A stretch of 64,000 nt of DNA from Streptomyces sp. NBRC 110035 (GCF_000829695.1 NZ_BBNN01000015.1:1-64000), one strand, 5' to 3'. Shown: positions 15,251 through 24,377, numbered from the stretch's first letter. The notes: generated by a model from the sequence alone, not told the origin. Made by a program: numbers and translations.

Positions 15251-16207
15251 TCACCGGCGCTCGTCCCGGAGGAAACCGACCGCGGTTTCGGCGGCCCTGC
15301 CCATCGCGGCGTCCACCGTGGGACGGGACGCCGCCAGGTCGTGCGTCCGCGCGAAGACGGCGATCGCGTAACACCCCCCGTCGGGGTAGCGGACGACGCC
15401 CGCCTCCATGTGCAGCCCCGGCAGGGTTCCGGTCTTGGCCGCGACCACCACGTCGTCCGGGAAACCCGACACCAGCCGGTGCCGGAAGACCTGGCGGGCC
15501 ATCAGGTCCCTTACGAACGCGCAGGCTTCGGGCGGGCCGGCGGCGTCGGTCCAGATGAGCCGGAGCAGCCGGGTGATCTCGCGGGGGGTGCTCGCCGTGG
15601 TGTGGCGGGGGTCCAGCACGGCCAGCCGTCTCTTGCGGTCGTCCGGCAGGGCGGGGTAGCGGACGGCGAAGTCCCGCTCGTCGCGCGCCCCGACCTCCGC
15701 GAGCATCGACTCCAGCAGGTCCCTCGGTCCGCCCACGATCCTGGTCCGCTCCAGGCCGAGTTCCGCCGCGAGCAGCCGTACGGTGTCCAGGCCCACGCGG
15801 CTCAGCAGCAGGTCGGCCGCCGAGTTGTCGCTGACCGACATCGCGAAGTGGGCGAGGTCGCGCAGCGACAGTTCGACGTCGTCCAGGCAGCCGGCGGTTC
15901 CCCAGCCGCCGAGCCGGTCGGCCGCGGTCACCCGTACCCGCTCCCGCGGGTCCAGCTGCCCGGCGACGGCCTGCCGGGCGAACTCCAGCACCAGCAGCAC
16001 CTTGAAGATCGAGGCGAGCACGACGGGGTCGTCGGCGCCGACGCCGACTTCACGCCCGTCCGGCTCCGCCCAGGCCCCTGCGCCGGCTGCCCCCGTACCC
16101 CCGTGCACCGGAACCGCGTGCACCTGCCCTTCGGCCCGTGCCTTCGCGAGGACCTGCCGGATCCGGGCATCAGTACGGGTAGGGATACGGGAACGGTCGT
16201 CGGTCAC
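15251..16207 (-). CDS. Class A beta-lactamase-related serine hydrolase
   Basis: A 318-residue protein with the penicillin-recognising set: Ser66-x-x-Lys69 (ASIFKVL), SDN (SVSDNSAADLL) and KTG (AAKTGTLPG). It has no signal peptide from GTG 16207 (VTDDRSRI), which is preceded by AGGGGGAA, so if the start is right the enzyme stays in the cytoplasm, unlike secreted beta-lactamases. Divergent transcription with a LysR regulator recalls the blaL-blaA arrangement of Streptomyces cacaoi and AmpR-ampC systems. Beta-lactam hydrolysis is plausible but not shown. Confidence 0.85.
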   Translation of the reverse strand: MTDDRSRIPTRTDARIRQVLAKARAEGQVHAVPVHGGTGAAGAGAWAEPDGREVGVGADDPVVLASIFKVLLVLEFARQAVAGQLDPRERVRVTAADRLGGWGTAGCLDDVELSLRDLAHFAMSVSDNSAADLLLSRVGLDTVRLLAAELGLERTRIVGGPRDLLESMLAEVGARDERDFAVRYPALPDDRKRRLAVLDPRHTTASTPREITRLLRLIWTDAAGPPEACAFVRDLMARQVFRHRLVSGFPDDVVVAAKTGTLPGLHMEAGVVRYPDGGCYAIAVFARTHDLAASRPTVDAAMGRAAETAVGFLRDERR

Positions 16208-16321
16208 TGCTTCCCCCTGGCCATCGGCCTGCTCCGGCACGGCCTTCCCGTACGGCCCGGTGCACGGCCCTTGCGTGCCGTCTTCGCGTGCGGTTCCCCG
16301 CTGCCGCCTTCGCGTAGGGTC

Positions 16322-17296
16322 ATGACCGTGGATCTCTTGCGCCACCTGCGTCTTTTCGTCACCGTAGCCGACGAGTTGCACTTCAGCCGGGCCGCCGAGC
16401 GGCTGGGCATGGCGCAGCCGCCGCTCAGTCAGGCGATCCGCAGGCTGGAGAAGGAACTCGGTGCGGAGCTGTTCGACCGCTCGCACCGCGGCGTCCGGCT
16501 GAGCGCCGCAGGGGCGGCGTTGCTGGACGAGGCCCATGAACTCCTCTCCCGGGAGAAGAGGTTGCGCACGCTGGCCCGCCGTGCCGCCGACGGCGGCCTC
16601 GGCACGCTGCGCGCGGGCGTACCGCCGGACACCACGGCCGCCGTGCTGTCCGCCCTGCTCGCCGTCTGCGCGGACCACGCTCCCGGACTGTCCGTGGACC
16701 TTCAGGAGGTCACCACCGAGGAGCAGGTACGGCTGCTCTCCTCCGGCGGGCTGGACGTCGGACTCGTGCACCATCCGGTCGACGCGACCGGGCTGCGGCT
16801 CGGCCCCGAGGTCTCGCTGGACCAGGGTGTCGTCCTGCCGCGTACGTCACCGCTGGCCCGGCTGCCGGAAGTGGCACTCGGCGACCTCTCCGGGCACGAC
16901 CTGGTGCTCTTCCCCCGGGCGCAGGCGCCCGGTTGGTACGACCGGATCCTCGAGGTGTGCCGGGCGGAGGGCTTCGTACCCGGCCGGGTACGGCACGCGT
17001 CGAACCCCGAGTTCCTGCTCGCGCTGGTGACGGCGGGGCACGGTGTCGCCTTCGACCAGGGCCCGGTGGCCCGCAAGGAGCCCCGCGTCGCCTGGCGGCC
17101 CCTCGCCGACCGCCCCCTCACCCAGCGCATCGGCGGCGCCTGGCCCGCCGGCCGCGGAGCGCACCCGGCCGCCGGCCGCTTCGCCGGCCTCGCGGCCGCC
17201 GTCCTGGCCCGCGACCACACCGCGACCGTCCGCCGCTCCCCTGCCCCACAGCCACCGGACGACTCTCCGCGGCCGTGGTCGGTGGTGTACGGCTGA
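16322..17296 (+). CDS. LysR-type transcriptional regulator
   Basis: A 324-residue protein with an N-terminal winged HTH (HFSRAAERLGMAQPPLSQAIRRLEKELGAELFDRS) and a substrate-binding domain after residue 90. ATG 16322 starts MTVDLLRHLRLF, the normal LysR opening. The last 40 residues are Pro/Arg-rich and longer than usual. It is divergent from the beta-lactamase-like gene across 114 bp, so that gene is the likely target; LysR proteins usually bind such shared regions and respond to a small effector. Confidence 0.92.
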   Translation: MTVDLLRHLRLFVTVADELHFSRAAERLGMAQPPLSQAIRRLEKELGAELFDRSHRGVRLSAAGAALLDEAHELLSREKRLRTLARRAADGGLGTLRAGVPPDTTAAVLSALLAVCADHAPGLSVDLQEVTTEEQVRLLSSGGLDVGLVHHPVDATGLRLGPEVSLDQGVVLPRTSPLARLPEVALGDLSGHDLVLFPRAQAPGWYDRILEVCRAEGFVPGRVRHASNPEFLLALVTAGHGVAFDQGPVARKEPRVAWRPLADRPLTQRIGGAWPAGRGAHPAAGRFAGLAAAVLARDHTATVRRSPAPQPPDDSPRPWSVVYG

Positions 17297-17938
17297 CCCG
17301 TGCGACGCACCGACAGCGTTGCCTGCCGGCCTCCTCGGGCACACCCCCGGCCGTCACCGCCGCCGCCGTGCCGGGGACGCCCGCACACCCACCGTCACCA
17401 GCACGCTCAGCGCGTCGTACCGGCGGTGTGCCAGGCCGTCGGACTCCGCGCCGAGCGGAGCCGGCACCGGCGCGCACACCACAGGTCCGAGCAGAACGGC
17501 ACCTGCGGTGTCCCGTGCCGTCACGTCCGGCGCACGCCGTCGCGCCCCGGCGCATCGTCCTCGCGCCACCAGCGATGACACCGCCGCCCCGACCACGCGC
17601 CGAGCCCGGCGCGCTCCGCGGCGCCCCGCGGGAGATGACCGGCATCGGACCGTCCGTCACATTACCGAACCGTAACCTCTCCACTGCTACCCAGAGTAAC
17701 TTACCGACAGGTAAGTTCAGTCCGAACCACTTCCGGGCGGCACGGGAAGGCCCGTGGGACGCGTGTGCCCCACCTCGCCGCCGGACCGCCGTGCCGTCAC
17801 AGCTCCGAAGCCCGACGCCCTCCAGCTCCCAGCCCCACAGCTCCCCAGCTTCGCAACCGCGCCTCCCCGTCCGGGCCGCTCACGGGACGTCCCGGCACGG
17901 AGGCCGCTTCCTGACCGCCGCTTCACAGGAGGTTCTCC
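17297..17938. other. 640-bp intergenic region with an orphan operator
   Basis: No convincing gene is seen on either strand. Open frames here are Arg/Ala/Pro-rich and lack starts with ribosome-binding sites. The only structured feature is the inverted repeat at 17698-17717. The last 200 bp hold the promoter of the secreted lipase gene, with AGGAGG shortly before its start. Confidence 0.5.
17698..17717. promoter_or_regulatory. Perfect inverted repeat, TetR-like operator
   Basis: AACTTACC and GGTAAGTT are separated by GACA, a perfect 8+4+8 palindrome standing out in a GC-rich region. Related half-sites (ATTACCG, CGTAACC) lie within 35 bp upstream. Its size suits a TetR-family dimer. No TetR gene is in the window, and the lipase gene 220 bp downstream is the only obvious target. 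Confidence 0.55.
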
Positions 17939-19276
17939 ATGCCCGCACGCCCGCGCCCGCGCTCCCGGCTTCTGGCCGCGGCCGTCACCGCCGCCGCCTG
18001 CCTCGGCGCCCAAGCCGTCGCGTCCGCCCCCGCCGCGGCGACGGACGAGGTCGTGTCCCGGGGTGTCACGATCTCCGCGTTCTACACCCCGCCCGCCTCC
18101 CTGCCCGACGCCGACGGCACCCTCATCCGCAGCGAGCCCCTCCCGCTGGCCCTGGGCCTGCCCAGCCTCAAGGGCCCGCTGCCGGGCACCGCGACCCGGC
18201 TGATGTACAAGTCCACCGACTCGGGCGGGCAGCCGGTCGCCGTCACCGGCGCGTACATCGAACCGTCCGCCGCCTGGAGGGGCACCGGACCGCGCCCCCT
18301 GGTCGCGGTGGCACCCGGGACCCTGGGGCAGGGCGCCCAGTGCGCCGCGTCCATGGGCCTCGGGCACCCGCTGCGGTTCAACGGGCAGACGGTGTCCGTC
18401 GGTTACGAGGACCTGGTGATCTACCGTCTGCTCGCGAAGGGCGTCGCCGTGGTCGTCACCGACTACGCCGGCCTGGGCACGACCGACCGCCTGCACACCT
18501 ACGTGAACCGGGTCGACGAGGCCCACGCGGTCCTGGACGCCGTCCGGGCCGCCCGTTCGGTCCGCGGGGCGTCGGCCACCGCGGACTCCCCGGTCGGGCT
18601 CTACGGGTACAGCCAGGGCGGCGGGGCGACCGCGGCGGCCGCCGAACTCCAGTCCTCCTACGCCCCCGACGTCACCCTGTCCGGGACCTACTCCGGTGCT
18701 CCGCCCGCCGACCTGACCGCCGTCACCGGGGCGATCGACGGCAGTGAGCTGGCCGGCGCGCTGGGCTGGTCGCTCAGCGGTTTCCTCCAGTCCGACCCGT
18801 CCCTGAAGCCCGTCGCCGAGGCGCACCTGAACACGGCCGGCAAGGCGGCGCTCGCCGACCTCTCGACGATGTGCGTCGGCGACGCCCTCCTCGGCCACGG
18901 ATTCGCCAGGAGCACCGAGTGGACCAAGGACGGAAAGTCCCTCGGCGAGATCATCGCCGCCACACCCGCGCTCCGGACCTTCCTGGACAAGCAGCTCATC
19001 GGCACGATGAAGCCGTCCGGCCCCGTCCGCCCGGCCACCGGCGTCAGCGACAACCTCGTGCCGCACGGTCAGGCCCGTGACCTCGCCGTCGGCTGGTGCG
19101 CCAAGGGCGCCGACGTCACGTACAAGGCCGTCGTCCTCCCCGGCGTCGGCAGCGCGCTGCTCAACCACTTCGCCCCGCTGCTGGCCGACCAGGGCGACGC
19201 CGTCGACTGGCTGACCGACCGGCTGTCCGGCAGGCGGGCCGCGTCCAACTGCCGGACCATGCCCCTGCAGCCCTGA
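17939..19276 (+). CDS. Secreted lipase, alpha/beta hydrolase (secretory lipase family)
   Basis: A 445-residue protein with an N-terminal signal peptide (basic start, Ala-rich core, cleavage near APAAATDE at about 34-38). The catalytic nucleophile lies in GYSQGG (about residue 223), followed by the typical secretory-lipase body with two later cysteines. The family hydrolyses triacylglycerols or other esters outside the cell. ATG 17939 has AGGAGG 6 bases upstream. Expression may depend on the palindrome at 17698-17717. Confidence 0.87.
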   Translation: MPARPRPRSRLLAAAVTAAACLGAQAVASAPAAATDEVVSRGVTISAFYTPPASLPDADGTLIRSEPLPLALGLPSLKGPLPGTATRLMYKSTDSGGQPVAVTGAYIEPSAAWRGTGPRPLVAVAPGTLGQGAQCAASMGLGHPLRFNGQTVSVGYEDLVIYRLLAKGVAVVVTDYAGLGTTDRLHTYVNRVDEAHAVLDAVRAARSVRGASATADSPVGLYGYSQGGGATAAAAELQSSYAPDVTLSGTYSGAPPADLTAVTGAIDGSELAGALGWSLSGFLQSDPSLKPVAEAHLNTAGKAALADLSTMCVGDALLGHGFARSTEWTKDGKSLGEIIAATPALRTFLDKQLIGTMKPSGPVRPATGVSDNLVPHGQARDLAVGWCAKGADVTYKAVVLPGVGSALLNHFAPLLADQGDAVDWLTDRLSGRRAASNCRTMPLQP

Positions 19277-19447
19277 CGGCCGGTCCCGGCAGGGGCGGCC
19301 GTCCCAGGTCCGCGGCGGTTCCCGGTGGGGAGACGGGAGCCGCTGCTTTCCGCGCGCGCCCCGGCGCGGGGCCCGGTGGCCGCCACGTCGAAGTGATCCG
19401 GACCCGCGTCACCCTGCCGACCCGGGGCTCGGCTACGCTGTTCGACC

Positions 19448-19816
19448 ATGTCGCACCCTGACGATCTGCTTGTCGCCATCGCCTCGATGGTCGAGTCGGA
19501 CCAGGACAGCCAGATGTCACTGACCGTGGTGACTCCCGGCGCCGTCATCACCGGCCGGCTGGCCCCCGAGGCCCTGTGGCGGGAGCGCGTGGCGGAGGTG
19601 CTGCGCGACTCCGCGCGCCTCGGCCACTTCGCTGTCCCGTTCACGGAGGCCGGCCGGGGCGAAGAGCCGTCGCGCCCCTCCCACCTGCACTTCCACATGG
19701 CCCGGATCCTCCAGGGGAGCTACGGCATCCCGGACACGGGGGGCATGTACCGCGTGGCGCTCGCCGACGTGAGCGCCTGGACGGTGGGCGGCATCGGGTA
19801 CTCCGACCAGCAGTGA
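19448..19816 (+). CDS. Conserved small protein, possibly GvpU-like
   Basis: A 122-residue soluble acidic protein. The N-terminal half (DDLLVAIASMVESD, then MSLTVVTPGAVITGRL) resembles the start of GvpU-like gas-vesicle accessory proteins, and a SHLHFHMARI segment follows. No other gas-vesicle genes are nearby, so a vesicle role is unlikely here. I give no function. It converges with the sugar-binding protein gene at a shared hairpin. Confidence 0.6.
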   Translation: MSHPDDLLVAIASMVESDQDSQMSLTVVTPGAVITGRLAPEALWRERVAEVLRDSARLGHFAVPFTEAGRGEEPSRPSHLHFHMARILQGSYGIPDTGGMYRVALADVSAWTVGGIGYSDQQ

Positions 19817-19838
19817 GCGGGCCGTCGCCGGCCCGCTC
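19815..19838. terminator. Bidirectional terminator hairpin
   Basis: GAGCGGGCCG (19815-19824) pairs with CGGCCCGCTC (19829-19838) around TCGC. It lies in the 27-bp gap between two convergent genes. Confidence 0.7.
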
Positions 19839-19843
19839 CGCCC

Positions 19844-21037
19844 CTACGGCGTGAGGCCGATCGACGCGCAGGCCTCCCGGTACTTCGCCGTGCAGATGTC
19901 CTCGACGTCGTAGACGCCGTCCCGGATCACCGTGTCCTCGATGTTGTCCTGCGTCAGGGCGACCACCGGCACCAGCATCGCCGGGATGTCCTTCTGCGTC
20001 GGGCTGTCGACCCGTTCACCGGTCAGCGAGTCGAACTGGATGTCCCGCCCCTGGACCCTGGCCACCGCCATCTCGGCGGCACCGCCGGCCTCCAGCAGGA
20101 ACGACTTGTACACCGTCATGTACTGGGCGCCCGCGACGATCCGCTGCACGGCCGCCAGATCGGCGTCCTGCCCGGTCACCGGCGGGATGTCGGAGACGCC
20201 CGCCTCGTCCAGGGCCTCGATGACCGCTCCGGCCATGCCGTCGTTCGCCGCGTAGACGGCGGCGATGTCGTCCGCGCCCACGGCCTCGATCGCCTTCTCC
20301 ATGTTCGCCTTGGCGACCGCGGGCACCCACTTCTCGGTGTCGTACGTCTCGGCTATGTCCACGTTGTCGTCCAACTCGCTCATCGCGCCCTCCTTGAACA
20401 GCGCGGTGTTCGGGTCGGCGGGCTCGCCGTTCATCATGACGATCTTGCTGTTCTCCGCATCGGTGCCGAGTGCGTCGACGATCGCACGGCCCTGCACCTC
20501 GCCGACGAGTTCGTTGTCGTGCGACACGTACGCGTCGATCGGGCCCTGGGCGAGCCTGTCGTACGCGATGACGGGGATGTCCGCCTCCTTGGCCTTCTCC
20601 ACGTCCGATGCGATGGCCTCGGCGTCCACCGCCGCCACGAGGATCACGTCGATCCCGTCGGCGATCAGCCGGTCGAACTGCTCGCTCTGCCTGGCCGCGC
20701 TGCCCTCGGCGTTGGCGTAGACGACCTTGCCCTCCTCGCCGGTGAGGACCCCGACCCGTTCCTGGACGAGGGGACGGTCGAACTTCTCGAAGCGCGCCGT
20801 GTCCCTGTCGGGCAGGAGGAGGCCCACGGTGACGTCGTTGCGGTGGGTCGGCGACTCGGAGTCCCCGTCTGCGCCGATGGCGTCGAGCGCACCGCACGCG
20901 GAGAGCGAGAGCACCGACAGGGCCGCGAGGGCGGCCGTCAGCGCGGTGGCGCCCCGAGGCGCCCGGGTCGTGCGGCGTGCGGGGGTGGTGGTGCTGTGGG
21001 TGCTGCGGGTACGCGTGCGGGTGGTCCAGGGGTTCAC
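19844..21037 (-). CDS. Sugar ABC transporter substrate-binding lipoprotein (XylF/ChvE-like)
   Basis: A 397-residue lipoprotein starting at GTG 21037 with GGAAGG 8 bases upstream. After a long Thr/Arg-rich start, the hydrophobic core ends in the lipobox LSACG. The rest is a periplasmic-binding-protein type 1 fold of the xylose or multiple-sugar type: VGLLLPDRDTARFEKFD, DGIDVILVAAVDAEAI, PVIAYDRLAQGP, GQDADLAAVQRIVAG. It would capture a pentose or related sugar at the membrane surface. No permease or ATPase gene follows in the window, so it is either an orphan or served by a transporter elsewhere. Confidence 0.88.
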   Translation of the reverse strand: MNPWTTRTRTRSTHSTTTPARRTTRAPRGATALTAALAALSVLSLSACGALDAIGADGDSESPTHRNDVTVGLLLPDRDTARFEKFDRPLVQERVGVLTGEEGKVVYANAEGSAARQSEQFDRLIADGIDVILVAAVDAEAIASDVEKAKEADIPVIAYDRLAQGPIDAYVSHDNELVGEVQGRAIVDALGTDAENSKIVMMNGEPADPNTALFKEGAMSELDDNVDIAETYDTEKWVPAVAKANMEKAIEAVGADDIAAVYAANDGMAGAVIEALDEAGVSDIPPVTGQDADLAAVQRIVAGAQYMTVYKSFLLEAGGAAEMAVARVQGRDIQFDSLTGERVDSPTQKDIPAMLVPVVALTQDNIEDTVIRDGVYDVEDICTAKYREACASIGLTP

Positions 21038-21237
21038 ATCGGGTGCCTTCCAAGCGAGGGTGCAGCATGGCGACCAGGTGAGGGGCAAGCCAACGCCGCA
21101 CGGCCCGGCAGCGTCAAACCGCGCCTTCCATGGGAACAGCCCTGCCGTTTCCGGGCCTTGAGCCTCTTCCGCCGGTTCCGATTTCCGGTCGTGACAGCCC
21201 AAATCGACTCCGCGAACAGCCCTCAGCCGCCTTTGCT

Positions 21238-21265
21238 CCAAAGGATTTTGGCTGAATGACGTTCA
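21238..21265. promoter_or_regulatory. Operator candidates upstream of the sugar-binding gene
   Basis: Two short inverted repeats lie next to each other in the 440-bp region between the divergent genes at 21037 and 21480: CCAAA-GGAT-TTTGG (21238-21251) and TGAA-TGACG-TTCA (21253-21265). They are about 200 bp upstream of the sugar-binding gene start. LacI- or ROK-type control would be usual for such a gene. The rest of 21038-21479 shows no gene. Confidence 0.35.
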
Positions 21266-21479
21266 ATCGGGGCTGCCTTGTGCACCGGTTGACGCACATG
21301 CTCACGGTATTCACGCGAAGTGGGCAGAGAATGTGCGCAGGAGTGACACACGGGCTGCACACAGCGGCTCGTGGGTGTCGTTAGCGTTGCTGTCCCTGCT
21401 CCACCCGCTCTCACCGCGCAACGCGAACGGGCCGTCCCCGGCCCGGCGGGTGCCTGCCTGCCAACCGGGAAGACAGCGG

Positions 21480-22428
21480 ATGGACTACTGCTCCACGTGC
21501 CGTCGGCATCTGAACGGCGCCCTCGTGTGCCCCGGATGCGGCGCCTACGCCCCCGACATCGCGCCGAGCGTCGTCGGCGGTCACACCGTCCCGGGCGCGG
21601 CGACCTCGACCGCCCTCACGGCAGGCTTCGACGCGACGGCCGGTACGGCAGTCCGCACGGGGGCGGGGCCGGGGGCGGAGTCGGAGCCGGAGCCGGGGGC
21701 GGAGAAAGGCGGACCGGGCGCGGACGGCCCGGACCCGGTGTCCGGGTCCGGGTCCGGGTTCGCGCTGTCCGCGCCCACGGGGCGGGCGGCGCGGCGGAGG
21801 CAGGTGGCCCGCTGGAAGAAAACCCAGCGCCGTGCCCTGGTCGCCACCGCGGTGGCCTTCGTCGGCGGTGGACTCACCCTCGCCTCGATGGACCGGGGTG
21901 CCGGCGACCACGCCCAGGCCGCCACGGCGCCCGAGGTGTCCGGTATGGGGGGCGCGGACGGGCCCGCGGACCAGGACGGTGGCCCGGCGCCCTCCGTGAG
22001 CCCGCCGGACACACGGCGTTCCCAGGACCGGCCCGCACAGCCTGCCCCGGACGACGACACGCACCGGCAGTCGACCGGCACCGCGTCTCAGGCCCGGCCC
22101 GACGGCGCCACCGCGACGGCCACGTCCCCCGTCGCGGACCACACCCCCGTCCGACGGCTCGGGCCCGCAGGCGGGCTCGGACACCGACGGCTCCGGCTCC
22201 GCTACGGCGACCCGTCCGACGACCCCACCTGCGGATTCCTCCGGCAACGCCAACGGCAACAACAGCGGAGGGGGAAGCGGCGGCTCGGGCAGTCGGAGCG
22301 GCTCGCAGCCCGCCGCTCCGCCCCCCTCGGCGCCCACGCCGGAGTCACCGGGTTCGTCCGGCTCGGGTTCCGGCACCGACACCGACACCGACACCGGGCT
22401 CTGCCTCCTGGTGATCTGCCTCGGCTGA
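21480..22428 (+). pseudogene. SCO2400-family protein, frameshifted in a C run
   Basis: ATG 21480 starts MDYCSTCRRHLNGALVCPGCGAYAPDI, a two-CxxC zinc-ribbon characteristic of SCO2400-family proteins, followed by ARRRQVARWKKTQRRALVATAVAFVGGG, a basic stop-transfer and membrane helix. After about residue 222 the frame turns Arg-rich, while the next frame continues with the expected Ser/Gly/Thr-rich tail (SDGSGPQAGSDTDGSG to TDTDTDTGLCLLVICLG) and stops at 22426-22428. Removing one C from the C5 run at 22144-22148 restores a single frame. No function is known for the family; expression of a truncated product is unlikely to be useful. Confidence 0.75.
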
Positions 22429-22654
22429 CGGCCGCCCCGCGGCGGATCCTCGTACGCAGCCGGCCGGGGCGGAGAATGCGCCACCACCCTGCGCGAACGG
22501 TTCGGCCGAAGCGCACGAAGCAAACGGTTCGAGACAGGCCGGACGGGTGAAGAAGGAAAAGACGGGCCCCGCCCACGGCTCACCTATCCGTCCGACACGG
22601 CGGCAACGACTGCCCCGCCCGCGTACCACGCCGGTGCTGCGGGACAATCGGGGC

Positions 22655-22984
22655 ATGAGCATCGTCAAGATCAACGTACTTGCGGTCCCGGAAGAGCAGC
22701 GGGAAACGCTGGAGAAGCGGTTCGCCGCACGGGCGGGCGCGGTGGAGGGGTCGGACGGATTCGAGTGGTTCGAGCTGCTCCGTCCGGTGGAAGGCACCGA
22801 CACCTACCTCGTCTACACCCGCTGGCGGACCGAGGAGGACTTCCAGGCCTGGATGGCCGGCCGCGGCCAGGCCGCGCACGCCGGTGGCGGCGGTGCGCAG
22901 GGCGACCGTCCGAAGCCCGCGGCCACGGACGCAACGCTGTGGTCGTTCGAGGTGGTCCAGCAGACCGGCCCGAAGCAGGCCTGA
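22655..22984 (+). CDS. Antibiotic biosynthesis monooxygenase (ABM) domain protein
   Basis: A 109-residue protein with one ABM ferredoxin-like fold: MSIVKINVLAVPEEQRETLE, GFEWFELLRPVEGTDTYLVYTRW, EEDFQAWM. Small proteins of this type include heme-degrading IsdG/MhuD-like and quinone-forming monooxygenases. The catalytic Asn/Trp/His set of IsdG is not clearly visible, so the substrate is open. It stands alone and faces csp gene 2 across a strong hairpin. Confidence 0.82.
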   Translation: MSIVKINVLAVPEEQRETLEKRFAARAGAVEGSDGFEWFELLRPVEGTDTYLVYTRWRTEEDFQAWMAGRGQAAHAGGGGAQGDRPKPAATDATLWSFEVVQQTGPKQA

Positions 22985-23007
22985 CCACGACCACAGGCAC
23001 AGCACGG

Positions 23008-23041
23008 AGCAGGGCCCCGCACTGATGTGCGGGGCCCTGCT
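23008..23041. terminator. Bidirectional terminator between ABM and csp genes
   Basis: AGCAGGGCCCCGCA and TGCGGGGCCCTGCT form a perfect 14-bp stem in the 86-bp gap between convergent genes. Confidence 0.85.
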
Positions 23042-23070
23042 GCAATCCCTGCGTACTGGTGTACTACGGG

Positions 23071-23274
23071 TCAGGCGGGAACGATGTTCTCGGCCTGCGG
23101 GCCCTTCTGGCCCTGCGTGACGTCGAAGGTCACCTTCTGGCCTTCCTGGAGCTCACGGAAGCCCGAGGTGGCGATGTTCGAGTAGTGGGCGAAGACGTCG
23201 GCGCCGCCGCCGTCCTGCTCGATGAAGCCGAAGCCCTTTTCCGAGTTGAACCACTTCACGGTACCGGTGGCCAT
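23071..23274 (-). CDS. CspA-family cold-shock protein 2
   Basis: A 67-residue cold-shock domain, [20 protein letters not shown]..., nearly identical to csp 1 (Thr/Ser3, Ala/Pro26, Thr/Ser37 and similar swaps). RNP1 KGFGFI and RNP2 VFAHY are intact. AGGAG lies 7 bases upstream. The two copies sit 11 kb apart in opposite orientation and share a leader motif, implying common control. Confidence 0.97.
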   Translation of the reverse strand: MATGTVKWFNSEKGFGFIEQDGGGADVFAHYSNIATSGFRELQEGQKVTFDVTQGQKGPQAENIVPA

Positions 23275-23390
23275 ATCAAATCTCCTGAGACAGTGCTGGG
23301 AAAACGCACTTTACGAATTCCCTCATCGTCGCGATGATCACCTGCCCGGAGAACCGGTAGCAAACTGGCAACCACAACTGCAACTGACGT
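23275..23390 (-). promoter_or_regulatory. 5' leader of csp gene 2 with shared csp motif
   Basis: On the minus strand GTTGCAGTTGTGGTT (23384 down to 23370) matches the csp 1 leader motif at 14 of 15 positions, and a -10-like TAGGCT lies 10 bases before it. Downstream are small stems CATCG-CGA-CGATG and AGTGC...GCACT. The terminator-like hairpin of the csp 1 leader is not conserved. Confidence 0.55.
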
Positions 23391-24005
23391 CAGCCTAGCA
23401 CGGACCATATCCACGGCAAGCGAGGAAAATCACCGAGGAAAAGCGTGGTCGACACGTTTGAAGAAAGAGATTTCCGCGGCGGGCACTATATTTTTGTCCC
23501 GGCGACGACAGATTTTCACCAGTGTCGACCTGCGGCATACTCGCCCCACCGGCACAGTTCCCCGTGACCCCGCTCGACCTGCTCCACCGGCCGGCGAGGG
23601 GGACCGGTCGCCCGCCGGCTGCCGCTCGTCGGCGTGCGGCCGGCTTTCCGAGGACACGCGCGCCTTCCTCCGGACCGCCAGGACCACGGACCACCGCGAG
23701 GACGGGTCCCCCGCACAGGAACTCTCATGACCCCGGAGGAAAAACTGCCGCGGCCCGAGCAGATCTCCCCACCGAACGGGGTAACGGGGCCGGGCGGCGC
23801 CGGGTGACGGCCGGGCGGGCGGCGCGGGGACCGCGACGGGTGTGGCGCGGCGGCCGCGTGCGGTGGCCCGCCCCGGCCTTCCCTCCGGTCGCGATCCGCC
23901 ACGGCGCGGAGAGCCGCACCGACCGGGACGGCCGGGCGGGAGGACCACGCGAAGCAACGGGACATTCCGGGCGCTTTATCTCATTTCCTCGGCCATAATC
24001 AGAAC
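23391..24005. other. Gene-poor 615-bp region
   Basis: Open frames here are Pro/Arg/Gly-rich and have no support. The first 130 bp are unusually AT-rich for the window (for example ACTATATTTTTG near 23487-23498), which could be a promoter region or remnant of foreign DNA. Nothing else is recognised. Confidence 0.4.
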
Positions 24006-24377
24006 ATGAGTACGGCAACGTATGAACTGCTGGCCGTAAGTCAGCAGGTACTGAATCTGCTTGCGGCCTTCGTCGGCGGGCTGGTCGTGGCCGGCGCGCT
24101 GATCTGGGCCGTACGCGTCGGGATGAAGGTCATGGACCAGGAGGAGCGTCGTCCCCGCCCCGAGGAGCAGCCGTGCCTGCCGGAGACAGGCGCGGTCCAC
24201 GAGATGCGGGAGATGCGGGAGCCGGACGAGATGCCGATGGTACCGAGGGACGGCGAACGGCTCATGCCCTACCAGCTCCATCACTCCTCCACCAGAACGG
24301 GGAAGGACCAGCGACGGAAGCGCTGGCTGCCCGGGTCGAGCGGGGCCTTCGGCAGTGGGGGCCCAGGACACGTGTGA
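24006..24377 (+). CDS. DUF6479-family membrane protein
   Basis: A 123-residue protein with one N-terminal membrane helix (NLLAAFVGGLVVAGALIWAV) followed by a charged Pro/Glu/Arg-rich cytoplasmic tail with EEQPCLPETGAVHE and EPDEMP, the layout of Streptomyces DUF6479 proteins. It stands alone and has no known function. Confidence 0.75.
   Translation: MSTATYELLAVSQQVLNLLAAFVGGLVVAGALIWAVRVGMKVMDQEERRPRPEEQPCLPETGAVHEMREMREPDEMPMVPRDGERLMPYQLHHSSTRTGKDQRRKRWLPGSSGAFGSGGPGHV

Noticed and set aside
17354..17596. 80-codon minus-strand frame between LysR and lipase
   Set aside because: Val/Ala/Arg composition without motif or ribosome site; treated as intergenic.
23522..23998. 158-codon plus-strand gene
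   Set aside because: Pro/Arg/Gly-rich throughout, no ribosome-binding site, no hydrophobic or domain pattern.
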